Shown here one piece after another: positions 14,683 through 21,811 of a DNA stretch of 23,966 nucleotides. The first letter of the stretch is position 1. Every line of letters starts with the position of its first letter. Made by a program: the position numbers and the translations under genes. Source of the stretch: CAXXOK01 sp964640955 (GTDB taxonomy: Bacteria > Bacillota > Clostridia > Christensenellales > Aristaeellaceae); NCBI GenBank assembly GCA_964640955.1, contig CAZXJI010000035.1, positions 1-23,966 of the forward strand, given 5' to 3'. Under the pieces are notes generated by a model. The model was not told where the DNA came from and made no database searches. It saw only the letters and a program-made list of their open reading frames with translations.

Positions 14683-14860
14683 GAATCAGGCACGCGGATG
14701 CGCCCAAAGCGCCGGCGGAAACGCCGAGGGAATCGCGGATGAGAATTCCGAGCTATCCCAGTAACCGTGAAGCGGACGAACGAGCACGATGCCACTGCCC
14801 ACAGGGCGGGAAGGCGCTCAAGTAGGATGAGGCCAAGCCGGGAGACCTGTTCGCGCGCAA
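14683..14860 (+). promoter_or_regulatory. Cobalamin riboswitch aptamer
   Basis: The B12 box AAGCCGGGAGACCTG at 14835-14849 is one base off the consensus AGCCAGGAGACCTG core. Upstream are the other landmarks in order: AGGGAATC, GGATGAGAAT-CC, CCCAGTAACCGTGA-GCGGACGA, and GCCACTG with GGGCGGGAAGGC. The CAGG near 14687 can pair with CCTG at the end to close the aptamer. The downstream genes are a B12-type importer, which fits exactly. End positions are estimated to about ten bases. Binding cobalamin would be expected to shut off expression. Confidence 0.9.
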
Positions 14861-14884
14861 TCCTCTGGGATTGGGCAAAACGCA

Positions 14885-14937
14885 CGGGCCGAAAGGCCCG
14901 CGCTTCTTGGGCTGTCCCCGGAGGGGGACGGCCCTTT
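14885..14937 (+). terminator. Expression platform of the riboswitch (two hairpins, terminator-like)
   Basis: A GNRA-capped hairpin CGGGCC-GAAA-GGCCCG at 14885-14900, then an 11-bp stem GGGCTGTCCCC (14909-14919) with GGGGACGGCCC (14924-14934), one G-U pair, followed by only TTT. It sits between the aptamer and btuF-like start, the right place for cobalamin-triggered termination, though the short T run is weak. The rest of 14581-14978 is accounted for by the hairpin, promoter and aptamer listed. Confidence 0.65.
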
Positions 14938-14978
14938 GCCATGCCGGTTCGGTTGGCATTCGGAAAGGGGAGAAACCT

Positions 14979-15905
14979 ATGGCGAAACGGAAAATCCTAT
15001 CCATCGCGGCCGCGACGGTCGCGCTCGTCCTGCTTGCCGCCGGCTGCGGAACGGCGACGGCGGAAGGCGTGAGCGTAACCGACATGACCGGCCGAACCGT
15101 GACCCTCGACCAACCCGCGACGCGCGTGGTGGCGCTGACCGCCGCCGACTGCGAAATCCTCTGCGCGCTGGGCGCGCAGGATGCGCTTGTCGGCCGCGGC
15201 GAGTACTGCGACTACCCGGCGTCGGTGCTGGACGTGCCCTCGGTGCAGTCCGGCACGGAAACCAACCTGGAGCAGATCATCGCGCTGCAGCCGCAGGTGC
15301 TGTTGATGAACACCATGGCGCAAACCGAGGAGCAGGTTAACCAACTGGAGGCTGCGGGCATCCGCGTGGCGGTCAGCGAGGCGACCGACATTCAGGGCGT
15401 GTACACCGCCATCGACATGATCGGCGCGCTGACGGGCAAAACCGACGAGGCGGCCGCGCTGATCGCCGACATGCAGGCGGGCTTTGCCGAACTGGCGGGC
15501 GAAGCCGCCGGTACGGGCAAGAGCGTCTACTTCGAGGTGTCCCCGCTGCAGTACGGGCTGTGGACGGCGGGCAAGGGAACCTTCATGAACGAGGTGGCGG
15601 AGCTTTTGGGCCTTACCAACTGCTTTGCGGACGTGGACGGCTGGGCGCAGATCTCCGAGGAGCAGGTGATCGACCGCAACCCGGACTATATCGTGACCCT
15701 CACCATGTATTACGGCGAAGGCCCGACCCCCGTGGAGGAGATTCTCGCCCGCGACGGGTGGCAGTCGATCGGCGCGGTGGTGAACGGCGACGTGCTCGAC
15801 CTGCCGGATAACGAGCTGACCCGCCCCGGCCCGCGCCTGATCGACGGCGCGCGGATGCTCAACGATTTCATCCTGGAGTCGCTTCAGAACGAGAAGGCGT
15901 CGTAG
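14979..15905 (+). CDS. btuF: Cobalamin-binding lipoprotein of ABC transporter (BtuF-like)
   Basis: Extracellular binding protein for vitamin B12 or a related corrinoid, 308 residues. Start at MAKRKIL behind AAAGGGGAGAAAC; the upstream part of the frame overlaps the riboswitch platform. Lipobox LLAAGC with Cys23 anchors it in the membrane. The mature part is the periplasmic-binding-protein family of metal chelates and B12: VSVTDMTGRTVTL, RVVALTAADCEILCALGAQDALVGRG, NLEQIIALQPQVLLM and a final NELTRPGPRLIDGARMLNDFI. This clamp-type fold (two lobes, rigid helix) also serves ferric siderophores; the cobalamin riboswitch decides in favour of B12. First gene of a three-gene operon with permease and ATPase. 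Confidence 0.9.
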   Translation: MAKRKILSIAAATVALVLLAAGCGTATAEGVSVTDMTGRTVTLDQPATRVVALTAADCEILCALGAQDALVGRGEYCDYPASVLDVPSVQSGTETNLEQIIALQPQVLLMNTMAQTEEQVNQLEAAGIRVAVSEATDIQGVYTAIDMIGALTGKTDEAAALIADMQAGFAELAGEAAGTGKSVYFEVSPLQYGLWTAGKGTFMNEVAELLGLTNCFADVDGWAQISEEQVIDRNPDYIVTLTMYYGEGPTPVEEILARDGWQSIGAVVNGDVLDLPDNELTRPGPRLIDGARMLNDFILESLQNEKAS

Positions 15906-15925
15906 CGCTTGCCAGGGCTCGCTTT

Positions 15926-15951
15926 GGGAAGGGGATGGCGATCCCCTTCCC
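15926..15951 (+). promoter_or_regulatory. Intercistronic hairpin between btuF- and btuC-like genes
   Basis: A perfect 11-bp stem (15926-15936 with 15941-15951) and a GGCG loop, without a T run, in the 128-base gap after the binding-protein gene. It mirrors the hairpin at 8493-8525 and may keep binding protein more abundant than transporter. Confidence 0.65.
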
Positions 15952-16033
15952 AACCTACCCCTGGGGAAAGACGGAACGCAACCAGATGCACCTTCTTTTC
16001 AGATAAAACTAATAAACAGGCAAGGAGCACTCC

Positions 16034-17074
16034 ATGCAACCAAAGTCCGAAGGTTTCCGGCTCTGGCAAACGCTGGCCCTCGCCGCGGCGACCGTGCTGA
16101 CGGCGCTGCTTTGCGTGTGCGCGGGGAGCGTGCCGGTTTCGCCGGAGACAACCGCGGCGGTCGTGTGGAACGCGCTGTGGGGCCTGCCCGTGCCCGAGGG
16201 GGTATCCTCGGCGATCATCCTGTCGGTGCGTCTGCCGCGGGTATTGTGCGTGGCACTCACCGGCGCGGCGCTGGCCGTGAGCGGCGCGGCGATGCAGGGC
16301 CTTTTGCGAAATCCTTTGGCCGACGGCTCCACCCTGGGCGTGTCCTCGGGGGCGTCGCTGGGCGCGGTGGTCGCCATTGCCTTCGGCGTTACGTTTCCGG
16401 GCCTGCCGTTCGCGGGCACGATGCTGATGGCCATGGCCTTCGGCTTTCTGTCGCTTCTGCTCATTCTGTCGCTGGCCTACCGGTTGGACGGAACGCTTTC
16501 CACCAACACCATCATCCTCGTGGGCGTCGTGTTTTCCATGTTCGCCTCCAGCCTCATCAACCTTATCATCACCTTCCACAGCGAGAAGGTGCGCAGCATC
16601 GCCTTCTGGACCATGGGCAGCCTGCAGGGAAGCGATTACGGAAACGCGCTGGTGCTGCTGTGCGCGCTGGTGCTTTTCGGCGGGGTCATCCTGAGCCTGT
16701 CCCGGGAGCTCAACGCCTTCGCCGTCGGGGAGGAAAACGCGCGCGGCGTGGGCGTGAACGTGAAGGGCGTGAAGCTGACGCTTTTGATCTGCGTATCGGC
16801 GCTGGTGGGCGTGTGCGTGTCCGTCGGCGGGGCCATCGGCTTCGTGGGGCTGGTGACGCCCCACATGGTGCGTCTGCTGGTGGGGCCCAACCACAAGCGG
16901 CTTCTGCCCGCCTCGGTGTTCGGCGGGGCGATTTTCCTGATGCTTTCCGACCTGGTCGCACGCGTGCTGCTGAGCCCCGTGGAACTGCCCATCGGCGTGG
17001 TCACCTCGCTGATCGGGGCGGTGGGGTTCATCATCATCTTCTATCGCGCCCGAAAGGGGGACGCCCATGCTTGA
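16034..17074 (+). CDS. btuC: Cobalamin ABC transporter permease (BtuC/FecCD family)
   Basis: Membrane subunit of the B12 importer, 346 residues, usual length for FecCD proteins. ATG preceded by AAGGAG. About ten hydrophobic segments. Family signature: RLPRVLCVALTGAALAVSGAAMQGLLRNPLADGSTLGVSSGASLGA, residues 66-111, quoted here only as landmark residues R70, GAAMQ (84-88), RNPLADP-like (92-97) and GVSSGA (102-107). The later block GAIGFVGLVTPHMVRLLVGPNHKRLLP (coupling helix facing the ATPase) and ELPIGVVTSLIGAVGFIII near the end are also typical. Overlaps the ATPase gene by eight bases, so the two are coupled. Confidence 0.94.
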   Translation: MQPKSEGFRLWQTLALAAATVLTALLCVCAGSVPVSPETTAAVVWNALWGLPVPEGVSSAIILSVRLPRVLCVALTGAALAVSGAAMQGLLRNPLADGSTLGVSSGASLGAVVAIAFGVTFPGLPFAGTMLMAMAFGFLSLLLILSLAYRLDGTLSTNTIILVGVVFSMFASSLINLIITFHSEKVRSIAFWTMGSLQGSDYGNALVLLCALVLFGGVILSLSRELNAFAVGEENARGVGVNVKGVKLTLLICVSALVGVCVSVGGAIGFVGLVTPHMVRLLVGPNHKRLLPASVFGGAIFLMLSDLVARVLLSPVELPIGVVTSLIGAVGFIIIFYRARKGDAHA

Positions 17075-17840
17075 CGTGCGCGACCTGACCGTCCGCTTCG
17101 GCGCGTACCGCGCGGTGGACGGCGTGAGCTTTTCGGTTGAGGCGGGGGAGTGGCTGATGATCGCCGGACCCAACGGCGCGGGCAAATCCACGGTGCTTTC
17201 CGCCGTATCCCAGGGGGTGCCCTACGCGGGCAAGGTGCTTTTGAACGGCCGGGACGCCCGCCGCATGAAGGCGAAGGAGCGCGCGCGCCTGATGGGCGTG
17301 CTGTCGCAAAGCCACGCCGTGGGCTATGCCTTCACCGTGGAGGAGATCGTCCGCCTCGGGCGCTACGCCTACGCCGGGGCGTTTGCCGGCCGCAACGAGG
17401 CCGACGAACGGGCGGTTGCCGAGGCGCTGGCCTTTACCGGCATGGAGCCCTACCGCGCGCACTCGGTGCTTACGCTCTCCGGGGGCGAACTGCAACGCGC
17501 CTTCCTTTCGCAGCTGTTCGCGCAGAACCCGCCCCTGCTTTTATTGGACGAGCCGACCAACCACCTCGACCTGGCCTACCAGAAGCAGACGTTCGAGCTG
17601 ATCCGCCGCTGGCTTACGCAGCCGGGGCGCGCGGCCGTATCGGTGGTGCATGATCTGTCGCTGGCGCTCGCGTACGGCACGCGCGCGCTGCTGATGGACA
17701 AAGGGCGGATCGTGGCGCAGGGCCCGGTGCGGGAGGCGCTCGGCCGCGAAAATCTGAATCGCGTCTACGGCATGGACGTACACGGCTGGATGCGGGGGAT
17801 GCTTGCACAGTGGACGGGGGAGGACGAAGCGGAAGGCTGA
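17067..17840 (+). CDS. btuD: Cobalamin ABC transporter ATPase (BtuD/FepC type)
   Basis: Hydrolyses ATP for the B12 importer, 257 residues. ATG lies inside the end of the permease gene, with GAAAGGGGG upstream. All nucleotide-binding motifs are intact: Walker A GPNGAGKST at 34-42, Q-loop LSQ with Q81, signature LSGGELQR at 137-144, Walker B LLLLDEPTNHLD at 157-168 with the catalytic glutamate E162, and switch His195 in VVHDLS. The C-terminal KGRIVAQGPVREAL segment is typical of the FepC/FecE/BtuD group. It belongs with this importer and is not the missing sugar-importer ATPase, which would be about 370 residues with a regulatory domain. Confidence 0.94.
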   Translation: MLDVRDLTVRFGAYRAVDGVSFSVEAGEWLMIAGPNGAGKSTVLSAVSQGVPYAGKVLLNGRDARRMKAKERARLMGVLSQSHAVGYAFTVEEIVRLGRYAYAGAFAGRNEADERAVAEALAFTGMEPYRAHSVLTLSGGELQRAFLSQLFAQNPPLLLLDEPTNHLDLAYQKQTFELIRRWLTQPGRAAVSVVHDLSLALAYGTRALLMDKGRIVAQGPVREALGRENLNRVYGMDVHGWMRGMLAQWTGEDEAEG

Positions 17841-17875
17841 AGCGCCGGTTCCCGGTTTTCGTCGCATTCAAATGT

Positions 17876-17902
17876 GCGCCCTGCGGGGCGCTTTTCTTTT
17901 TT
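17876..17902 (+). terminator. Rho-independent terminator of the B12 operon
   Basis: Stem GCGCCC-TGCG-GGGCGC followed by TTTTCTTTTTT, 36 bases after the ATPase stop. Confidence 0.92.
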
Positions 17903-17924
17903 CAATCGTGTCGCGGAAAACTGG

Positions 17925-17953
17925 TTTCACAAACGGCGGGGATGCGGTATAGT
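17925..17953 (+). promoter_or_regulatory. Promoter of the desulfoferrodoxin gene
   Basis: TTTCAC, a 17-base spacer and TATAGT. Start near 17960, leader of about 78 bases. I see no clear PerR-type operator. Confidence 0.65.
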
Positions 17954-18037
17954 ATAAGCGTCAGGAATCGTTGCATAGAGGCGGGCCCCGGAACAAAAGC
18001 CTCTCACCGTTCCCCACAGAGCAAACAGGAGGGATAC

Positions 18038-18421
18038 ATGATGTGCGGAATCCGTTTCTTCGTTTGTAAGCACTGCGGCAACCTGGTCGGCATGATCCAC
18101 GACTCCGGCGCCCCGCTGACCTGCTGCGGCGAGCATATGACCGAGCTCATCCCCGGCAGCGTGGACGCCAGCCAGGAAAAGCACGTTCCCGTCATTGAAA
18201 TCAGCGGCGACACCGTGACCGTCAAGGTCGGCGCGATTGCCCACCCCATGACGGAGGAGCACTCCATTCAGTGGATTTATCTCCAGACCGAGCACGGCGG
18301 CCAGCGCAAGTGCCTCAAACCCGGCGACGAGCCCAAGGCCGTCTTCGCGCTCAGCGGCGAAAAGGCGATCGCGGCGTACGCGTACTGCAACCTGCACGGC
18401 CTCTGGAAAGCCGACGTCTAA
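18038..18421 (+). CDS. dfx: Desulfoferrodoxin (2Fe superoxide reductase)
   Basis: Reduces superoxide to hydrogen peroxide in the cytoplasm of anaerobes, using electrons from rubredoxin or a similar donor. 127 residues, the length of the two-iron type. N-terminal desulforedoxin domain carries centre I with Cys10, Cys13, Cys29 and Cys30 (CKHC and TCC). Centre II ligands are all present: His49, His69, His75, Cys117 and His120, with Glu47 and Lys48 next to the first histidine, the residues that guide substrate in characterised enzymes. Start is at either of two adjacent ATGs (18038 or 18041); AGGAGG spacing slightly favours the second. Own promoter and hairpin. The sulfur-handling flavoprotein follows, consistent with an oxidative-stress/thiol role. 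Confidence 0.97.
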   Translation: MMCGIRFFVCKHCGNLVGMIHDSGAPLTCCGEHMTELIPGSVDASQEKHVPVIEISGDTVTVKVGAIAHPMTEEHSIQWIYLQTEHGGQRKCLKPGDEPKAVFALSGEKAIAAYAYCNLHGLWKADV

Positions 18422-18439
18422 CGCCCGTACCGGTTCACG

Positions 18440-18468
18440 CGGGAGGGGAGCATTGCCCCCTCCCGTTT
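18440..18468 (+). terminator. Hairpin terminator after desulfoferrodoxin
   Basis: Nine-bp stem CGGGAGGGG with CCCCTCCCG around an eight-base loop, followed by TTT. A weak T run means read-through into the next gene is possible. Confidence 0.7.
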
Positions 18469-18481
18469 CCCCGTGTATATG
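18453..18481 (+). promoter_or_regulatory. Possible promoter of the sulfurtransferase fusion gene
   Basis: TTGCCC, a 17-base spacer and TATATG; it overlaps the right arm of the preceding hairpin. Leader would be about 108 bases. Moderate match only. Confidence 0.4.
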
Positions 18482-18567
18482 GGCGGGGGATGGAACAGGC
18501 TTCGCCGTTTTGGGGGCGGCCCTGACCCGGGGTGCGGATACCGCACGGAAAGACCCGAAAACACAGC

Positions 18568-18580
18568 GTACGTAACGTAC
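18568..18580. repeat. Short perfect palindrome ahead of the fusion gene
   Basis: GTACGT-A-ACGTAC, six-base arms around one base, three bases before the AAGGAG site. It could be an operator or a small RNA hairpin; no matching second copy was seen. Confidence 0.4.
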
Positions 18581-18595
18581 CAGAAGGAGCGGACC

Positions 18596-21055
18596 ATGAG
18601 TAAGAAAGTAGTCATTATCGGAGGCGTAGCGGGCGGCGCGAGCTGCGCGGCGCGTTTGCGCCGCCTGGACGAAACCGCGGAGATCGTGCTAATGGAGCGC
18701 GGCCCCTATATTTCCTACGCCAACTGCGGCTTGCCCTATCACGTGGGCGACGTCATCAAGTCCCGAAGCGCCCTGCTTTTGCAGACGCCCGAAGCCATGA
18801 AGGAAAAGTTCAAGGTGGACGTGCGGGTGAAAAACGAAGTGACCGCCATCGACCGTGAGCATAAAACCGTGACCGTCAAGCGCGTGGATACGGAGGAAAC
18901 CTACGAGGAAGCGTACGATACGCTGGTCATCTCCACCGGCTCTTCGCCCGTGCGCCCGCCGATTCCCGGCATCGACCTGCCGCGCGTGCGTTCATTGTGG
19001 ACGGTGCCCGACGCCGACGAGATTCGCACCCTGATCGCCGAAAAGGACGTGAAGACCGTGGTGGTGGTCGGCGGCGGCTTCATCGGGCTGGAAATGGCGG
19101 AAAACCTGAAGCACGCGGGCGTCAAGGTGTCGCTGGTGGAGATGCTCAACCAGGTCATGGCTCCCGTGGATTTCGAAATGGCGCAGCTCCTGCACGAGAA
19201 CATCCGCCAGAACGGCGTGGAGCTGCTGCTGGGGGACGGCGTATCCGCCTTCGAGCCTAACGGCGACGAGGTGAACGTGAAGCTGAAAAGCGGCAAGACC
19301 CTGACCGCCGGGCTGGTGGTGCTCTCCATCGGCGTCAAGCCCAACGGGCAGCTGGCCAGGGACGCGGGGCTTACGGTCAACGCGCGCGGCGGCATCGTGG
19401 TGGACGACACGCTGCATACCTCCGACCCGGACATCTACGCCGTGGGCGACGTGATCGAGGTGACGGACTTCGTATTCAAAGACCGCACCATGATCCCGCT
19501 GGCCGGCCCGGCCAACAAGCAGGGCCGCATCGCCGCGGACAACATCGCCGGCGCAAGCGAGAAATACGAGGGCTCCCAGGGCACCTCGGTGGTCAGGGTG
19601 TTCGACCTGACCGCCGCCTCCACGGGCATAAACGAGCGCACGCTTATCAAGCGCGGCATGGTGCGCGATACGGACTACAAAGCCGTCATCCTCACGCAGA
19701 ACGCGCACGCGGGGTATTACCCCGGCGCGACGCCCATGACCATCAAGCTGTTGTTCTCGCCCGACGGCAGGAAGATTTTCGGCGCGCAGATCGTGGGCCG
19801 CGAAGGCGTGGACAAGCGCATCGACACCATCGCTGTTACCCAGCGGCTGGGCGGCGGGGTGATGGAGCTTTCCGAGCTGGAGCTGGCGTACGCGCCGCCG
19901 TTCTCCTCGGCCAAGGATCCGGTGAACATGGCGGGCTTCGTGGCCCGCAATACGCTGGACGGGCTGGTGGGCATCGCCGAGTGGGATACGCCCGCCAAGC
20001 ACCCAGACGCGGTGCTGTTGGACGTGCGCGAGGACGTGGAGGTCATGGCCTTCGCCGTGCCCGGCGCCGTGCACATCCCGCTGGGGCAGCTGCGCGACCG
20101 GCTGGGCGAGCTGGACAGGACGAAAGAGACCATCGTGTTCTGCGCCATCGGCGTGCGTGCCTACAATGGCGCCCGGATCCTGAAGCAGCACGGGTTTGAC
20201 AACGTGCTGGTGTACCCGGGCGGCGCGCGTTTCTACCAGAGCACGCATTTTGAGGACGTAGCCCCCGATCCTTCCGCGACCGCGGCCGTCAGCGACAGCG
20301 GGCACACCGCCGACCTGGACGAGCCGTCCGCCTCCATGCGCATCGATTGCTCCGGCATGCAGTGCCCCGGCCCGATCATGAAGGTGTTCGAAACCATGCA
20401 GACCATGAAACCCGGCGAGGTGATGGAGGTTTCGGCCTCCGATCCGGGCTTTGCCAGGGACATCGGCGCGTGGTGCCGCCGCACGGGCAACACCCTGCTT
20501 TCCAACGAGCGTCAGGGGGACGATTACGTCGCCCTCGTGCGCAAGGGCGGCACGCCGAAAAAAGCCGCCGAGGTGCACGAGACGCCCGAAGGCAAGACGA
20601 TCATCGTGTTCTCCGGCGATCTGGACAAGGTGCTGGCGAGCTTCATCATCGCCAACGGCGCGGCGGCCATGGGTCGGCCCGTGACGATGTTCTTCACCTT
20701 CTGGGGGCTTACGGTGCTGCGCAGGCCGGAAAAGGTGAAGGTCAAAAAGAGCTTTGTGGAAAAGATGTTCGGCGGCATGCTGCCCCGCGGGGTGGGGAAG
20801 CTTAAGCTGTCCCGCATGAACATGGCGGGCATGGGCACCGGCATGATGAAGGCGATCATGAAGCAGAAGAACGTCGATTCGCTGGACGAGCTCATCCGCA
20901 AGGCGAAAAAGGCCGGCGTGAAGCTGGTGGCCTGCACCATGAGCATGGACGTCATGGGCATCCGCGCGGAAGAGCTGATCGACGGCGTGGAACTGGGCGG
21001 CGTGGGCGCCTACCTGGGCGACGCGGAAGAAAGCAACGTGAACCTGTTCATCTAA
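18596..21055 (+). CDS. CoA-disulfide reductase-like flavoprotein fused to rhodanese, TusA and DsrE2 domains
   Basis: A cytoplasmic four-part sulfur-handling protein, 819 residues. Start at MSKKVV behind AAGGAG. Residues 1-450: FAD/NAD(P)H disulfide reductase with GGVAGGASCAARLRR (9-23), the single redox Cys44 in YANCGLPYH (CoADR/Npsr type), VVVVGGGFIGLEMAENL (155-171) and YAVGDV (281-286). Residues 465-555: rhodanese with active Cys516 in CAIGVR. Residues 580-650: TusA-like with Cys590 in CPGP. Residues 665-819: DsrE2-like with Cys780 in ACTMSMDVMG. Together these could reduce CoA or glutathione-type persulfides or polysulfide and pass sulfane sulfur along Cys516, Cys590 and Cys780. Such fusions are known in Firmicutes as CoA-disulfide or NADH-dependent persulfide reductases. 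Precise substrate is inferred. Confidence 0.93.
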   Translation: MSKKVVIIGGVAGGASCAARLRRLDETAEIVLMERGPYISYANCGLPYHVGDVIKSRSALLLQTPEAMKEKFKVDVRVKNEVTAIDREHKTVTVKRVDTEETYEEAYDTLVISTGSSPVRPPIPGIDLPRVRSLWTVPDADEIRTLIAEKDVKTVVVVGGGFIGLEMAENLKHAGVKVSLVEMLNQVMAPVDFEMAQLLHENIRQNGVELLLGDGVSAFEPNGDEVNVKLKSGKTLTAGLVVLSIGVKPNGQLARDAGLTVNARGGIVVDDTLHTSDPDIYAVGDVIEVTDFVFKDRTMIPLAGPANKQGRIAADNIAGASEKYEGSQGTSVVRVFDLTAASTGINERTLIKRGMVRDTDYKAVILTQNAHAGYYPGATPMTIKLLFSPDGRKIFGAQIVGREGVDKRIDTIAVTQRLGGGVMELSELELAYAPPFSSAKDPVNMAGFVARNTLDGLVGIAEWDTPAKHPDAVLLDVREDVEVMAFAVPGAVHIPLGQLRDRLGELDRTKETIVFCAIGVRAYNGARILKQHGFDNVLVYPGGARFYQSTHFEDVAPDPSATAAVSDSGHTADLDEPSASMRIDCSGMQCPGPIMKVFETMQTMKPGEVMEVSASDPGFARDIGAWCRRTGNTLLSNERQGDDYVALVRKGGTPKKAAEVHETPEGKTIIVFSGDLDKVLASFIIANGAAAMGRPVTMFFTFWGLTVLRRPEKVKVKKSFVEKMFGGMLPRGVGKLKLSRMNMAGMGTGMMKAIMKQKNVDSLDELIRKAKKAGVKLVACTMSMDVMGIRAEELIDGVELGGVGAYLGDAEESNVNLFI

Positions 21056-21081
21056 GCCCGCCGCCGGGCGACAAGAAAGAG

Positions 21082-21133
21082 AAAACATCCCCGTGGTTGA
21101 ACCGTTTCGGACGGTCGGCCACGGGGATGTTTT
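21082..21133. terminator. Rho-independent terminator, long two-part hairpin
   Basis: Perfect 15-bp outer stem (21082-21096 with 21119-21133) carrying A and T runs at its base, and an inner ACCGT/ACGGT stem (21101-21105 with 21111-21115). Terminates the fusion gene; the A run would also allow function on the other strand. Confidence 0.92.
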
Positions 21134-21163
21134 GCCGCCGCCATACATCCGGCGAAGGGAACC

Positions 21164-21192
21164 TTGCAACGGATGCGGACTCATGGTACAGT
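21164..21192 (+). promoter_or_regulatory. Promoter of the acetyltransferase gene
   Basis: TTGCAA, a 17-base spacer and TACAGT; start near 21199, leader of about 62 bases. Confidence 0.65.
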
Positions 21193-21261
21193 AGCGGGGA
21201 TCGGACTGGACGAAAAAGCGATCAACCTTCACCGCCCGGAGCGGGAAATGGGGGAGCCGGC

Positions 21262-21741
21262 ATGAACAAAGCGGGATTCGGCGCATTTCCGCCCGGAACG
21301 CTGGCCGGGATGCTGACCGCGGCATACGCCGCGAACGCGGAGATCACCGCAGCGGACAGGGAGGATTGGCGGGCGTTCGACGCGTTCGTCTACGACCATC
21401 TCGCCGTGATGGAGAACTGCGGGTTCGTGTCGATGCTTGGAAACGAGCCGGTCGGGTTCATCACATGGGATCCGCGGGGGCTGCCGCGGGAGGTTAAAAT
21501 AGGCCACAACTGTATTCTGCCCGCATACCGGGGCAGGGGACTGGGCAAGGAGCAGCTCGGGGCGGCGCTGATGCGGATCGAGGCCCGCAGGCCCGCGTGT
21601 GTCACGGTGATCACCGGCGCGACCCCGTTTTTCCTGCCGGCGCGCAGAATGTACGAGGCGCTCGGCTTTACCGCCGATCCGGAGGCCGGCTGCGACGGCC
21701 CGAACCGGGTCGCCTACCGCATGGATTGCCGCGAATCGTAA
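21262..21741 (+). CDS. GNAT-family N-acetyltransferase
   Basis: Transfers an acetyl group from acetyl-CoA to an amine of unknown acceptor; cytoplasmic. 159 residues, typical length. Start at MNKAGFGAF behind GGGGGAG; the longer upstream frame would run through the terminator and promoter and has no ribosome site. Strand 4 is EVKIGHNCILPAYRGRGLGKEQLGAAL (77-103), with the acetyl-CoA pyrophosphate loop R90-GRGLG-95; the later MYEALGF (130-136) is the usual motif B helix-strand. The segment FVSMLGNEPVGFITWDPRG matches strands 2 and 3. Own promoter; the diguanylate cyclase gene follows after 70 bases with its own promoter, so functional linkage is doubtful. Confidence 0.92.
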   Translation: MNKAGFGAFPPGTLAGMLTAAYAANAEITAADREDWRAFDAFVYDHLAVMENCGFVSMLGNEPVGFITWDPRGLPREVKIGHNCILPAYRGRGLGKEQLGAALMRIEARRPACVTVITGATPFFLPARRMYEALGFTADPEAGCDGPNRVAYRMDCRES

Positions 21742-21752
21742 AGGAAACCGCG

Positions 21753-21781
21753 TAGCAAGCTGAGGCGGTTTATGCTATACT
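21753..21781 (+). promoter_or_regulatory. Promoter of the diguanylate cyclase gene
   Basis: Extended -10 TGCTATACT at 21774-21781-type position with a weak -35 (TAGCAA) 17 bases upstream. Leader of only about 25 bases, just enough for the GGGAGGTG site. Confidence 0.6.
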
Positions 21782-21811
21782 AAACTAAACGGACGCACGG
21801 GAGGTGACGGC

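Noticed and set aside
15884..17191. 435-codon minus-strand open frame opposite btuC
   Set aside because: Shadow frame: His/Gln/Arg-rich, no motif, opposite a well-supported FecCD permease.
18992..21325. 777-codon open frame on the minus strand opposite the sulfurtransferase fusion
   Set aside because: It is a shadow of the GC-rich coding frame: the product is rich in His, Arg, Gly and Ala with no motif, while the plus-strand protein has four intact domain families.
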